Shown: positions 50,446 through 61,100, counted from the stretch's first letter. The stretch is DNA of 64,000 nt from Firm-04 sp045596625 (GCA_045596625.1 JAZOCU010000054.1:310001-374000), one strand, 5' to 3'. Notes: generated from the sequence alone by a model not told the origin. Numbers and translations are program-made.

Positions 50446-51180
50446 ATGAAACAAAAGAAATGTCTTGGTATCATCGGCGGCTTAGGACCCATGGCATCTG
50501 CACAGTTTATGACACTGCTGACTGCTATGACCGATGCCGACAGCGACCGTAAACATCCTGAGGTGCTTTTATACAGTCGTCCCGATACCCCCGATCGTAC
50601 TGCTTTTTTGCTGGGAGAAAGCAACGAAAGTCCTCTGCCCTCCATGCTGCATGCAGGAAAAACCTTAGAGCAGATGGGAGCACAGGTTCTGGCAATTCCC
50701 TGTATGACCGCATATGGATTTTATGAACAGCTGCGGGAATCCCTGCAGGCAGAGCTGATCCATCCCATACAGGAAACCGCTTCTCTGCTGCAGCAGCACG
50801 GAATCCGTTCTGCCGGTATTATGGCAACCGATGGGAGTCTCAAAGCAAAAGTATATCAACAGGCACTCAAGAAACAGGGCATCACTGCTGTTTTACCCGA
50901 TGCCAAACGGCAGCAGATGGTCATGCGGATCATCTATGAGCAGGTAAAGGCAGGCAAACCTGCCAATCTGCAGACACTGGATGCAGTACGTCGTCATCTC
51001 ACGCAGCAAGGCGCAGAAATCGTTTTGCTTGGCTGCACAGAGCTTTCGGTTGTCAAGCAAACACAACATATCGGAGGCGGCTATCTGGATGTCATGGAAG
51101 TCCTTGCTGCTTCTGCATTACAGGCATGCGGTTATCCTGTGAGAGAGAACCTCTATAACGCAATGGTATGGCCGCTTTAA
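50446..51180 (+). CDS. Aspartate/glutamate racemase-family protein
   Basis: A 244-residue cofactor-independent racemase of the Asp/Glu/hydantoin family. LGIIGGLGPMAS opens the chain. The two catalytic cysteines are C86 (AIPCMTAY) and C197 (LLGCTELSV). The start at 50446 has CGGAG 12 bp upstream; a longer frame to 50254 would overlap the transglutaminase gene and is rejected. Its place directly before the DltA-like ligase suggests that it makes the D-amino acid to be activated (inference). The exact amino acid is unknown. Confidence 0.85.
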   Translation: MKQKKCLGIIGGLGPMASAQFMTLLTAMTDADSDRKHPEVLLYSRPDTPDRTAFLLGESNESPLPSMLHAGKTLEQMGAQVLAIPCMTAYGFYEQLRESLQAELIHPIQETASLLQQHGIRSAGIMATDGSLKAKVYQQALKKQGITAVLPDAKRQQMVMRIIYEQVKAGKPANLQTLDAVRRHLTQQGAEIVLLGCTELSVVKQTQHIGGGYLDVMEVLAASALQACGYPVRENLYNAMVWPL

Positions 51181-51201
51181 TGAATAGAAGGAGTCAACTT
51201 C

Positions 51202-52710
51202 ATGCAAACCAATGTATTGGAATATCTGGAACAAACCGTACAGCGTGTGCCGAATAAAATCGCATTTTCGGATGGCACGGCATCGCTGACTTTTGCTCAG
51301 CTTTCTCAAAATGCCAAGGCAATCGGTAGTGCATTGCATGCCGATGGTCTTTCCGGCGAGCCGGTTGTGGTATTTATGGAAAAATCTCCGGCAGCAGTGA
51401 ATGCTTTTTTCGGTGTGCTGTATGCCGGATGCTATTATGTTTGTCTGGATGTGGAAATGCCTGCTTTCCGTATTGAAATGATCTTTTCTCAGCTGATGCC
51501 TCGTGCTGTGATCTGCGATGCGGTCACTGCACCGATGCTTGCGCAATATGGCTATCAGGGCACATCCTATTTGTTTGAGGATTGCATTCAGACACCTGTC
51601 AATGATGCCGCACTTTCAGCGATCCGCACAAGACAAATCGATACGGATCCCATTTACATTGTATTTACTTCCGGTTCTACCGGTGTACCCAAGGGCATCC
51701 TTGCCTGTCATCGTTCTGTGATCGACTATATCGAAACCCTTTCCGATACACTCGGATTTTCCGAGCATACCATTTTCGGCAATCAGACACCACTGTATTT
51801 CGATGCCTGCTTAAAAGAACTGTATCCGACTCTGAAATTCGGTGCAACAACATATCTGATTCCAAAACAGAATTTCTCATTTCCAACAAAGCTTGTGGAA
51901 TATCTGAACACCTACCGCATCAATACCGTATGCTGGGTCGTTTCGGCACTTACAATGATTTCCGCTACCGGTACCTTACGTACCATGAAACCTGAATTTT
52001 TGCATACCATTGCCTTTGGCAGTGAAGTATTCCCTGTCAAGCAGTTCCATCTTTGGAAAGAAGCGCTGCCCCATGCAAAATTCACCAATCTCTATGGGCC
52101 CACCGAAGCTACAGGTATGAGCTGCTATTACCATGTAAACCGTGAGTTCAAGGAAACGGAAATGATCCCCATCGGCAGACCATTCCGCAATACGGCAATT
52201 TTACTGCTCAATGAAAACAACGAACTTGCCGGCGAAGGTGAAGCCGGTGAGATCTGCATCCGCGGCACTTGTCTGACCATGGGATATTACGGTCAGCCCG
52301 ATAAAACCGCAGAGGTGTTTGTGCAAAATCCTTTACAGACCCGATACAATGAGCTGATCTACCGCACCGGCGATATCGGGCAGTATAATGCTGAAGGAGA
52401 ACTGGTTTTTGTTTCCCGCAAGGATTATCAGATCAAGCATATGGGTCACCGCATTGAGTTGGGTGAAATTGAAATCAACGGCGGACTCTGTGAAGGCGTA
52501 GAAACTGTGGGATGCATCTATGACAAGGAAAAAGGCAAGATCGTGCTGTTCTTTACCGGCAATGCGGAAAAAGCAGAGGTCGCAGCTTATCTGAAGGGGA
52601 GACTGCCCCGCTATATGCAGCCGAATGTAATCCGTAAGCTGGATGAAATGCCTCATACACCCAATGGAAAGCTTGACCGCAAGGCATTGACTGCTTTGTA
52701 TCACGCATAA
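51202..52710 (+). CDS. DltA-like amino acid-adenylating ligase
   Basis: A 502-residue ANL-superfamily ligase of the usual DltA length, which activates an amino acid as AMP ester and loads it on the carrier protein. YIVFTSGSTGVPKGI (about 152-166) is the P-loop, NLYGPTEATG is A5, YRTGDIGQYN is A7, and NGKLDRKAL near the end holds the catalytic Lys. Its neighbours (carrier protein, MBOAT, SGNH) match the dltABCD order. Whether it activates D-Ala or another D-amino acid cannot be told. Confidence 0.88.
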   Translation: MQTNVLEYLEQTVQRVPNKIAFSDGTASLTFAQLSQNAKAIGSALHADGLSGEPVVVFMEKSPAAVNAFFGVLYAGCYYVCLDVEMPAFRIEMIFSQLMPRAVICDAVTAPMLAQYGYQGTSYLFEDCIQTPVNDAALSAIRTRQIDTDPIYIVFTSGSTGVPKGILACHRSVIDYIETLSDTLGFSEHTIFGNQTPLYFDACLKELYPTLKFGATTYLIPKQNFSFPTKLVEYLNTYRINTVCWVVSALTMISATGTLRTMKPEFLHTIAFGSEVFPVKQFHLWKEALPHAKFTNLYGPTEATGMSCYYHVNREFKETEMIPIGRPFRNTAILLLNENNELAGEGEAGEICIRGTCLTMGYYGQPDKTAEVFVQNPLQTRYNELIYRTGDIGQYNAEGELVFVSRKDYQIKHMGHRIELGEIEINGGLCEGVETVGCIYDKEKGKIVLFFTGNAEKAEVAAYLKGRLPRYMQPNVIRKLDEMPHTPNGKLDRKALTALYHA

Positions 52711-52742
52711 ACTATATTTGAAAAAGAAAGGTTGTTTTCAAC

Positions 52743-52982
52743 ATGAGCGAAACACTGCAAACGATTCTTGATATCTTAAAGGATCTGCACGAAGATGTGG
52801 ATTTTGAAACCTGCACCACTCTGATCGATGATCAGATCTTGGATTCCTTTGATATCATCAGCATCATCACTGAGATCAATACCGAATTTGGTGTGGCAAT
52901 TCCTGCCGATAAGATCGTGCCCGAAAACTTTAATTCCGCACAGGCCTTGGCAGATCTGGTAGATGCACTCGAGGATATCTGA
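52743..52982 (+). CDS. DltC-like carrier protein
   Basis: A 79-residue acidic helical carrier protein. S35 in ILDSFDII is the phosphopantetheine site (the DS motif). It receives the amino acid from the ligase and passes it to the membrane acyltransferase. Its stop shares one base with the MBOAT start, implying coupling. An AAAGG site lies before the ATG. The Sfp-type transferase at 1206 is a candidate to activate it. Confidence 0.9.
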   Translation: MSETLQTILDILKDLHEDVDFETCTTLIDDQILDSFDIISIITEINTEFGVAIPADKIVPENFNSAQALADLVDALEDI

Positions 52983-54574
52983 TGCTGTTTACCGATTTTA
53001 GCTTTATTCTTGGGCTTCCGGTATTGTTTCTGCTGTATTTTCTGCTGCCAAAGCGTATGCGATGGATCCTGCTGCTGATCGCAAGCTATGGATTTTATGC
53101 CTGCTCGGGATGGGAGAATCTGCTGTTTATTCTTGCCACAACGCTTACGACCTATGGCTTTGCACGCTTTTTGGAACAAAAAGCCAAACAGCGCAGCAAT
53201 ACCCTTGCTGCCCATAAATCAGAATGGAGCAGAGATGAAAAAAAAGCATTCCGTGAAAAGGCAAACAAAAAACGCTTTTTCTGGCTGATGCTTTGTATCG
53301 TATTGAATTTCGGTATCCTTGCGGTATTGAAATATGGTGCATTTACGATTAAAAACGTTAATGCCTTACTGGCACTGAGCGGAGAATTCCAATTGACCGT
53401 ACCCAATCTTTTATTGCCGATGGGAATATCCTTTTATACATTTCAGACTATGGGTTATCTCATTGATGTGTATCGGGAAAAATATCCGGCAGAAAAGAAC
53501 CCGGCTAAATTTGCGCTGTTTGTCTCATTTTTTCCGCAATTGGTACAGGGGCCTATCAGCCGCTATGATGCGCTGGCTCCCGGTTTACTGGCCGGCAACG
53601 GGTTTGCACCCCGCAGAGTATTGCTCGGCACACAGCGGATCTTATGGGGATATTGTAAAAAAATGATTCTTGCAGACCGCATCCTGCCGGCTGTCACTGC
53701 ACTCATCAGCGCACCGGAACAATATGACGGTGTGTTTGTCTTAGTGGGAATTCTTTATTACGGTCTGCAGCTTTACGCTGATTTTACCGGCGGTATTGAT
53801 ATTACCATCGGTATCGGTCAGGTGCTGGGAATTCCCATGGCAGAAAACTTCAATCGTCCGTTTTTCTCGAAAAACATCACGGAATACTGGCGCAGATGGC
53901 ATATTACCTTGGGTACATGGTTCAAAGATTATCTGTTTTATCCCATCAGCGTATGTCAACCGATGCTCAAGCTTTCCAAATGGAGCAGAGATACCTTTGG
54001 AAAAGAAATCGGTAAGCGCATTCCCGTATATCTTGCTACCATATTGGTATGGTTTACCACCGGCTTATGGCATGGTGCAGCATGGAATTTCATTGTATGG
54101 GGTCTGATGAATGCTGTTGTCATTCTGATCTCCGAAGAATTACAACCGCTGTATGACCGCTTCCATAACCGCTGTAAATGGTCCAATACCCGGGCTTATG
54201 ATGGCTTCCAATGCATTCGCACTTTTTTGTTGATGGGTTGTCTGCGTATGTTTGACTGCTATCGGGATGTGCCTATGACCTTCAAAATGTTTGGCAGTAT
54301 GCTGACCAAATGGAATGTCTCGGCGCTGTTCGACGGATCTCTGATGCAGCTTTCTCTGAGTGCTGCGGATTATGTGATTCTGCTGATCGGCACGGTAGTA
54401 TTATTCGGTGTCAGTCTGGCAAGCAGAGACAATCGCAGTTTGCGGGAACGAATTCTGCAACGCTCCAAGCTGCTGAGTTGTGCTCTGACACTGGTGCTGT
54501 TTTTCCTTGTTCTGATCTTCGGTGCTTACGGTATCGGCTATGATCAGAGCCAGTTTATCTATAATCAGTTCTGA
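52982..54574 (+). CDS. DltB-like MBOAT-family membrane acyltransferase
   Basis: A 530-residue multi-pass membrane protein, longer than typical DltB (about 400), with an extra basic cytoplasmic loop (about 65-95, EKKAFREKANKKRFF). Family blocks: LLLPMGISFYTFQTMGYLID, FFPQLVQGPISRYD, the NFNRPFFSKNITEYWRRWHI block, and catalytic TTGLWHGAAWNFIVWG with the conserved His. MBOAT proteins move acyl or aminoacyl groups across or onto outer-face polymers. Together with the ligase and carrier this fits D-alanyl-type transfer. Confidence 0.9.
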   Translation: MLFTDFSFILGLPVLFLLYFLLPKRMRWILLLIASYGFYACSGWENLLFILATTLTTYGFARFLEQKAKQRSNTLAAHKSEWSRDEKKAFREKANKKRFFWLMLCIVLNFGILAVLKYGAFTIKNVNALLALSGEFQLTVPNLLLPMGISFYTFQTMGYLIDVYREKYPAEKNPAKFALFVSFFPQLVQGPISRYDALAPGLLAGNGFAPRRVLLGTQRILWGYCKKMILADRILPAVTALISAPEQYDGVFVLVGILYYGLQLYADFTGGIDITIGIGQVLGIPMAENFNRPFFSKNITEYWRRWHITLGTWFKDYLFYPISVCQPMLKLSKWSRDTFGKEIGKRIPVYLATILVWFTTGLWHGAAWNFIVWGLMNAVVILISEELQPLYDRFHNRCKWSNTRAYDGFQCIRTFLLMGCLRMFDCYRDVPMTFKMFGSMLTKWNVSALFDGSLMQLSLSAADYVILLIGTVVLFGVSLASRDNRSLRERILQRSKLLSCALTLVLFFLVLIFGAYGIGYDQSQFIYNQF

Positions 54575-54590
54575 TTGATAAGGATACAAC

Positions 54591-55646
54591 ATGACGAAAA
54601 AACGTGTAATTCTCACAGCAGTTGCTATGAGCACTGCTGCAATACTCGGCATCGCCGCCTTGCAGCGCTTGTTGATGCCGAAATATATGTCGGATGTGGT
54701 AGAAGGAAATCTCATTGCCGATTATTACAACAGCAGCTATGATCACGATGTGCTGTTCATCGGTGATTGTGAAGTATACGAAAATATATCTCCCGTAAAA
54801 CTATGGGAGGATTACGGCATCTCTTCTTATATCCGAGGCTCGGCACAACAACTGATCTGGCAATCCTATTACCTGTTAGAGGATGCCTTGCGCTATGAAA
54901 CACCGGATGTGGTTGTCTTTAATGTGCTTTCGATGAAATATGCGGAACCGCAAAACGAAGCGTATAATCGTATGTCGATTGACGGTATGCGCTGGTCGAT
55001 GTCAAAAGTCAATGCCATCCGTGCCTCTATGACCGAAGAGGAGGATTTCTGGTCATATGTATTTCCTATTCTGCGCTATCATTCCCGCTGGAATGATCTG
55101 AAAAAAGAGGATTTTACCTATTATTTCGGTGCAGATCCCGATTTTTATGCAGGATATTATCTGCGTGCCGACGTAAAAGCTGCCGAGAATGTTCCTCAAG
55201 GCAGACCGTTGACCGATTACAGCTTCGGACAGGTATGCTGGGATTATCTCGACAAAATGCGTCTGCTTTGCGAGAAAAAGGGGATTTCCCTTGTATTGAT
55301 CAAAGCACCCTCCCTCTATCCCTATTGGTATGAGGAATGGGATACTCAAATCAAAGATTATGCTGAAAAGAATGATCTGGTATATCTTAATTTCTTAGAG
55401 GATACCATGCTTTCGGAAACCGGCATTAATTTTTCCACCGATACATATGATGCAGGTCTGCATATGAATGTATATGGTGCTGAAAAGATATCCGGCTGGC
55501 TGGGCAGCTTTTTTGTAAATGAATATGGCCTTGCCGATCGCAGAGGAGAAGCCGATCTTGCTGCACAATGGGATCTCATCAGCAAGGAATATTATGAAGA
55601 ATGGGATCGTCAGCTTCTTGTACTGAAGCAGACAGCATCTCAATAA
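54591..55646 (+). CDS. SGNH-like (DltD-position) membrane protein with Cys in place of Ser
   Basis: 351 residues. One N-terminal helix (about 8-27) anchors an extracellular SGNH fold. Block I reads LFIGDCEVYENI, so the usual Ser is C60. QQLIWQSYYLLEDAL and DVVVFNVLS follow. The terminal block has D287 and H291 (TYDAGLHMN). DltD works with DltB in D-alanine transfer, and this gene sits in that position. From memory, related clostridial proteins also carry GDC, so this may be a subfamily trait rather than a broken site. Confidence 0.8.
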   Translation: MTKKRVILTAVAMSTAAILGIAALQRLLMPKYMSDVVEGNLIADYYNSSYDHDVLFIGDCEVYENISPVKLWEDYGISSYIRGSAQQLIWQSYYLLEDALRYETPDVVVFNVLSMKYAEPQNEAYNRMSIDGMRWSMSKVNAIRASMTEEEDFWSYVFPILRYHSRWNDLKKEDFTYYFGADPDFYAGYYLRADVKAAENVPQGRPLTDYSFGQVCWDYLDKMRLLCEKKGISLVLIKAPSLYPYWYEEWDTQIKDYAEKNDLVYLNFLEDTMLSETGINFSTDTYDAGLHMNVYGAEKISGWLGSFFVNEYGLADRRGEADLAAQWDLISKEYYEEWDRQLLVLKQTASQ

Positions 55647-55679
55647 TAATTTGATATAAACGGAAAGGATACAATTTCA

Positions 55680-56240
55680 ATGAAAAAAATGCAATTGTTG
55701 ATTGCCGTGATCGTTTCTGCCGCTGCAATGCTTTGTACCGGCTGCGATAACAGCAAATCTTCTTCAATACCTTCCACCGATTCTGCTGCATCAAACAGCA
55801 GTACAACGGAAAACAGCGACACAGCAAAGCCTGCGGATGGTGTGACCTTTACCTATACTGCCAATGGTACCGAAATTGCCATTTCTGCGGAATCTGATCC
55901 GATCGTACAGGCTTTGGGTGAGCCGACCAGTACCTTTGAAGCGCCCTCCTGTGCATTCGAGGGCACCAGTTATACCTATACCTATGACGGTTTTACCCTG
56001 GAAACTTATCCCGATGCAGGTGTCAATCGTGTCTATGCCATTACGCTCACAGATGCAACAGTCAAAACTGCCGAAGGCGTTAAAGTTGGTGATACTGTTG
56101 ATACCGTGCATTCTCTCTGCGGCGAACCCGATCAAAGCTCCAATTTCTTTGATATGTATACTACCGATGGTGCAGCCGTACAGTTCTTTTATGATAACGG
56201 CGACGGAATCGTTACCTCTATTGTCTATACCTATCGCTGA
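55680..56240 (+). CDS. Small lipoprotein of the dlt-like operon
   Basis: 186 residues. A signal peptide ends in the lipobox MLCTGC (Cys at about 22), followed by a Ser/Thr-rich linker (about 25-55). The domain then has two similar halves (ESDPIVQALGEPTSTFEAPS, GDTVDTVHSLCGEPDQSSNF) in which an acidic residue precedes a GEP motif. These resemble small repeat domains of unknown function. It has no catalytic motif. It should be processed by LspA (28844). Confidence 0.7.
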   Translation: MKKMQLLIAVIVSAAAMLCTGCDNSKSSSIPSTDSAASNSSTTENSDTAKPADGVTFTYTANGTEIAISAESDPIVQALGEPTSTFEAPSCAFEGTSYTYTYDGFTLETYPDAGVNRVYAITLTDATVKTAEGVKVGDTVDTVHSLCGEPDQSSNFFDMYTTDGAAVQFFYDNGDGIVTSIVYTYR

Positions 56241-56267
56241 TCGCATCGTATTCTAGGAGGGAACAGC

Positions 56268-57200
56268 ATGGCACAGTCCATCCGTTTTCATATTCCCGAT
56301 TTTCTCAAGCATTTCAGTCTCAATATGCTGTTGCTGCAAATGATGAAACAAAAGCCGGATGCATTCTATGAAAATATTTCCATCGGTTCGGTATATGGTG
56401 TATTTCCTACTGCACTTTGGAACGGTGGACGGTTTTTACAAGGTACCTGTGATGAACGTGTGATCAAAGAGGTTCTCAAACAATTCAATCAGCAAGGGAT
56501 CCCCTGCCGATTTACGTTTACCAATCCATTGATCACCGAGCAGCATTTACAGGATAAATTTTGTAATCGTTTAATGGAGCTTGCCAATAATGGTCTGAAT
56601 GAGGTAATCGTGGCATCTCCTGTATTAGAAGCATATCTCAGAGAAAAATATCCCGATTTTCCTGTTGTATCCTCTACCTGTAAAGAGTTGACCGATCTGA
56701 ATGCTCTGCAGCAGGAACTGGAACAGCCTTATTCCCTGGTCGTGCTGGATTATCGCCATAATAATCAATGGGATATCCTCTCTCAGCTCAGACATCCGGA
56801 AAAATGTGAAATTTTGGTCAATGCCTGCTGTACACCGGATTGTAAACGCCGTGGTGCGCATTATCGTGCCATTGGAAAATCACAGCTGCAATATGCCAAA
56901 TGGGCAAAAACAGCCAAACCCGGTGCCGCCATGCCGCAGTTGGAAGTACAGCGTTTTACTTGCTCCAACATGGAGCTTCCATTATATGATACCATTGCTT
57001 TTTCAACCCATGTGACACCGGAAGCTATTTATGAACAATATGCACCGGCAGGATTTGTCAATTTCAAATTAGAGGGCCGCTCTTTGCCGGATATCAATGT
57101 TCTGGAAAGCTATATCTATTATATGGTAAAGCCGGAATGGAAGGATCGTATTCGTCTCGAGCTTCTGCTTCGTTTGACGAAACAACATAAATATTTTTAA
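56268..57200 (+). CDS. U32-like protein of unknown function in the dlt-like operon
   Basis: A 310-residue soluble protein. ALWNGGRFLQGTCDERVIKE, NNGLNEVIVASPVLEAYLRE and NFKLEGRSLPD recall the U32 peptidase-like/prephenate-hydroxylation family. The Cys cluster (NACCTPDCKRRGAHY, about 187-201) may bind a metal or cluster. There is no signal peptide, so it acts in the cytoplasm. U32 relatives take part in radical or cluster-dependent modification, but I cannot name a reaction here. It has an AGGAGGG site, 27 bp after the lipoprotein gene. Confidence 0.6.
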   Translation: MAQSIRFHIPDFLKHFSLNMLLLQMMKQKPDAFYENISIGSVYGVFPTALWNGGRFLQGTCDERVIKEVLKQFNQQGIPCRFTFTNPLITEQHLQDKFCNRLMELANNGLNEVIVASPVLEAYLREKYPDFPVVSSTCKELTDLNALQQELEQPYSLVVLDYRHNNQWDILSQLRHPEKCEILVNACCTPDCKRRGAHYRAIGKSQLQYAKWAKTAKPGAAMPQLEVQRFTCSNMELPLYDTIAFSTHVTPEAIYEQYAPAGFVNFKLEGRSLPDINVLESYIYYMVKPEWKDRIRLELLLRLTKQHKYF

Positions 57201-57213
57201 GGGAGATGCTATC

Positions 57214-58050
57214 ATGGGACTTTTTTCAAAGAAAAACAATGCAAACTCACTAAAATTTCGCAATCCTCAGATGGTAGAAAAAGGAGAATTCCGTGGTAAT
57301 GCCGTTACAGATCTAGTATTTCCCGATTCCATTCGCATCATTGGTGAGGATGCATTCCGTGAATGCAGAAATTTGCGCACTGTTACCTTGCCGCCCAATC
57401 TCTGTGAAATCGGTGCCTATGCGTTCCGAGACTGTGATGCACTGGAATCCATCATTTTTCCCGATACTATGCGTTATCCGGATGAAAGCGCCGGATATAT
57501 CGGTGCAGGCAGCTTTGATGGATGCGGTCTGCTGCGTCAGCTCATTATTCCGGAAGGTGTTGCTGTCATTTATTCCAATGCATTTCATAATTGTGCTGCA
57601 TTGGAATATGTCAAATTACCTCGTACCATCCGTGCACTTCGCAGCGGTGCTTTTTCCGGCTGTGCCAGATTAACGCAGCTGGAAATGCCTGTGATACCTG
57701 AAATCATTGCAGCAGATGCTTTTATTGATACTCCCCATCATCAAAGAATAATTGAAATAAGAAAACCTGTATTGACAATTGCACATACTGCATCCTTTGG
57801 TTTACCGGAAATTTATCAGTTTGCTGTTGCACAGCGTTTGATCGGCGTGGAACAAACCGATCGTGAAATGTCCGTTACATTAGATGCATTCGATGAAGAT
57901 CGTATCACTTTCCGTATTACCCGATATACCTACGCAGGCGGCAGTCATACTATTCCGAAAAATCAGCCTTCTGTCCTGTTTCATGAAGAATATGACTGTT
58001 CAGGACCTACCGGTTTTCAAACAGAAGAAATTTCTGCATCCTATCGCTGA
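57214..58050 (+). CDS. BspA-type leucine-rich-repeat protein
   Basis: 278 residues. About five LRR_5 repeats of the form (F/L)PxxLxxIGxxAFxxCxxLxx(V/I)xLP occupy about 25-165, for example RIIGEDAFRECRNLRTVTLP. The rest is a beta-rich end. There is no signal peptide, unlike most BspA surface proteins, so it may be intracellular. It starts 13 bp after the U32-like gene and ends the operon at the terminator at 58079. Confidence 0.8.
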   Translation: MGLFSKKNNANSLKFRNPQMVEKGEFRGNAVTDLVFPDSIRIIGEDAFRECRNLRTVTLPPNLCEIGAYAFRDCDALESIIFPDTMRYPDESAGYIGAGSFDGCGLLRQLIIPEGVAVIYSNAFHNCAALEYVKLPRTIRALRSGAFSGCARLTQLEMPVIPEIIAADAFIDTPHHQRIIEIRKPVLTIAHTASFGLPEIYQFAVAQRLIGVEQTDREMSVTLDAFDEDRITFRITRYTYAGGSHTIPKNQPSVLFHEEYDCSGPTGFQTEEISASYR

Positions 58051-58078
58051 TTTTCTAAAATCTTCTGCATACAAAATG

Positions 58079-58120
58079 AACCCCGTACAGAATTATAAAA
58101 TTCTGTACGGGGTTTCTTTC
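58079..58120. terminator. Convergent terminator between the dlt-like operon and the YfhO gene
   Basis: A 14-bp perfect stem AACCCCGTACAGAA/TTCTGTACGGGGTT with an 8-base loop and TTTCTTTC on the plus strand. Confidence 0.9.
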
Positions 58121-58126
58121 TTCCCA

Positions 58127-61100
58127 TTATGAATTCAATAGCTTCTTTTTCTGTGCATCAAATTCTTCCTGTGTAATAACACCATCATCCACCAATTGCT
58201 TGAGTTTCAACAATTCATCGGCAACCAATTTCTTTTCAACATTTTGTGCCTTTGCATTTGCCTTTACCACCTGCGTATTATCTACTTCCGGTTCTTCCGG
58301 TACAGGAAGCTCATAAATACCTTTTTTACGATTCTTGTAGATCAGAAGCAGCACTTCATTGTGCTTCTTATCATGGAAATAGAACAAGACTACGCAGAAC
58401 AAACCACAAACAAGCAGGAACAATCCGAGTATGAATCCTTGCGGAATAAAGGTCATTTTCACGGTATGCTCACCGGGACTCAGCCTTACACCAATCATCG
58501 CATTAAACAGCTCCAGATGATCGACCTTTTTACCGTCAACCCAGACAGTCCAACCCGGCTCCCACGGAATCGAGGTCATCATAACCTGTCCATCCTTGGC
58601 AGAAATCTTACCTTCCAATGTTCTTCCGCCATAAGTGGTCAATTCCCACTGCTGATCCTTCAGTGTATCAATATGCTCTTGGAACAGATCCTGATCAAAA
58701 TGATAGAAGAAGAAGTTTTTGATAATGGTATATTTCTCGGTTTTATTATTATCTTTTGTCAAAGTCAAGCGAAGCTGAAGCTTCTGACCCTTTTCAAAGG
58801 TGCCAACACGCAGAATATGATAATTATCTGTTTCAAAATAAGAACCCAAACTGATCGCATCAGAACCGTCTACATTCTTACAGGTAGGCGCATCCAGATT
58901 CCACTGATCCGCAAGCCACAGATTCACACGACTTTCATTTTCTGTCTTAAAGAAAATATAAATCGGATCTTCAGACTGCGCTTCAAAGAAAATATCGATG
59001 GTAGGATCTACTGCATTCGGGTCTGCACGATAATTGGTCTGTACACCATACGGTTCAGAATATACCTCATTGAGACGAAGCTCCTGAGTCAAAGGAATCG
59101 GATAATAATAGTTTGTAAACTCACCGAAACCGCCATTTTCATCAAAAGCAGTATGACCGGTAATGGTACTCATAAGAATATTCTGGCTGTTAAAAGGATT
59201 ATCATTGCCAAATGCATTGATCCTAGTAATTGCTTCATCTACCATATAACCCATAGAAAGCGCATTGGGATTCTCATAAACACCGATTTGTACATCAGTT
59301 TCACTTTGGGTTTTACAGGTTTCCTCAAATACGAATTTATATGTGGGATTCAAATCACGCTCTTTACCATTCTGATCGAGCACATATTTAATTCCCAACA
59401 GACTGTCAGCAATCGGAGTATTGCCGTCATAACGAGAATAATAACTGCGGCAGGAATAACCCATTGCTTCAATGAATTTCAAGATCTGTGTGTTCATGAC
59501 AGAGCTGGAATGCGTCAGACCACGCAGACCAAAACCTGCATTATCATTCACCGTACGCACATAGGTTTTTTCGCAGCGATAGAAGCTGGGATCATATTCA
59601 TACAGCTTGTCTACCAGATCACGACCGGATTGCACATATGCATTGTATGATTTTCTTGTAGAATAGAGAACCTCTGTATTAATATCCTTGAATGCACAGG
59701 TGCTGTTATAGGTCAATTCTGCACTGACCACAATCAACAGACCCAGAGGAAGCATAATGGCAGCTTTCTTAGAAGGATTCTTTTTGCCAAGGAAATAAAT
59801 GAATACTGCATAGATCACTGCCAGAATAATTGTCATCCAGACAGATCCGAAGGTATCCATATAGACATTGCCCTTCATATCCAAATAATCCTGTGCATCA
59901 ATGAGCAGCATTAACACCGCAATCGCTGCAACACTGATCACTATAACAGGCTTTTTGATATTACTGACATACCGCAATGCCATTGCTGCCATAGAAAGTA
60001 CAACAAAAGAAAGAATAAAGGAATAACGGAAAGGAAGCCAGTTCGGTACCTGTCCGCCATGCCACAGCATGTCAAGGGGCTTGATATACATACTGATGAA
60101 CATAACTGCAAACAGGAAGCCATAACCAATCTTTTTTCGTGCTCTGATACGAGTATTAAAGAAGAATAACGGCAGAAATACAAATGCCAATACACCACAA
60201 TAGATTTCAGGCTTACCTTGTACATTTACCGAATTATACTGATTGACAGCAAATTGTGCAATGAACTCTAAAGGAGAAAACTGCGTTTTGAAAGAGTAAT
60301 CGGGATTTGTAAAATCAAATTTACCCAACGATAATGCATTATATACCGGTAATATCATGATCGCTGCACAGCACATAGCAATTGCTGTTGCAAGACCCAT
60401 CCGGAATACGACACCTACAATGCTCATTGCGTCATACTTCATCTTGTCAGAACCGAAGCAGACATAATATAAGAAATAGAACGCAGTGAAAATGCAGCAC
60501 ATAAAGCCAATATAAAAGTTTGCAATACACATGATTGCCAAAGGAATGATGAAATTCAGCTTTCTGCCATCATCAACCAAATATTCTACGCCGAGACAAA
60601 TCAGCGGAAGAAATACCATACCATCCAGCCACATCGGATCGATTGTCTGAATCACTCCGTAAGCACACATACCGTACATGACAGAAAGGATGATCGCATA
60701 AATTGGCTGCAATCCTTTTGATTTGCGCAGATAATAGCAGAAGGTTACAGATGCAGCGCCAAGCTTGCAAAGAATCATGATCAGCATAGCGCCTAAAATC
60801 ATGGTGCGAGGCAGCAGAATCACCAGCATCGTAAAGGGACTGGCAAGATAATATCCTATAATACCACTGTAATCACCTGAAAGATTTCGAGACCAGTTAT
60901 ACAGAATACTGCCATCTCCATAAAAAGCATCTCGAATTGCTTCGAAATAGTAAATATACTGACCATTCAAATCGAGACAAAGCACAGAACGATCTCCAAA
61001 CGGATAAAGTCCAAAAATCGCATATGCAATATACACCAACACAACAGGCAGGAAAAATGCTACAAAATAATGCCGGTTGCGACCGAGCCACGCAGTCAAT

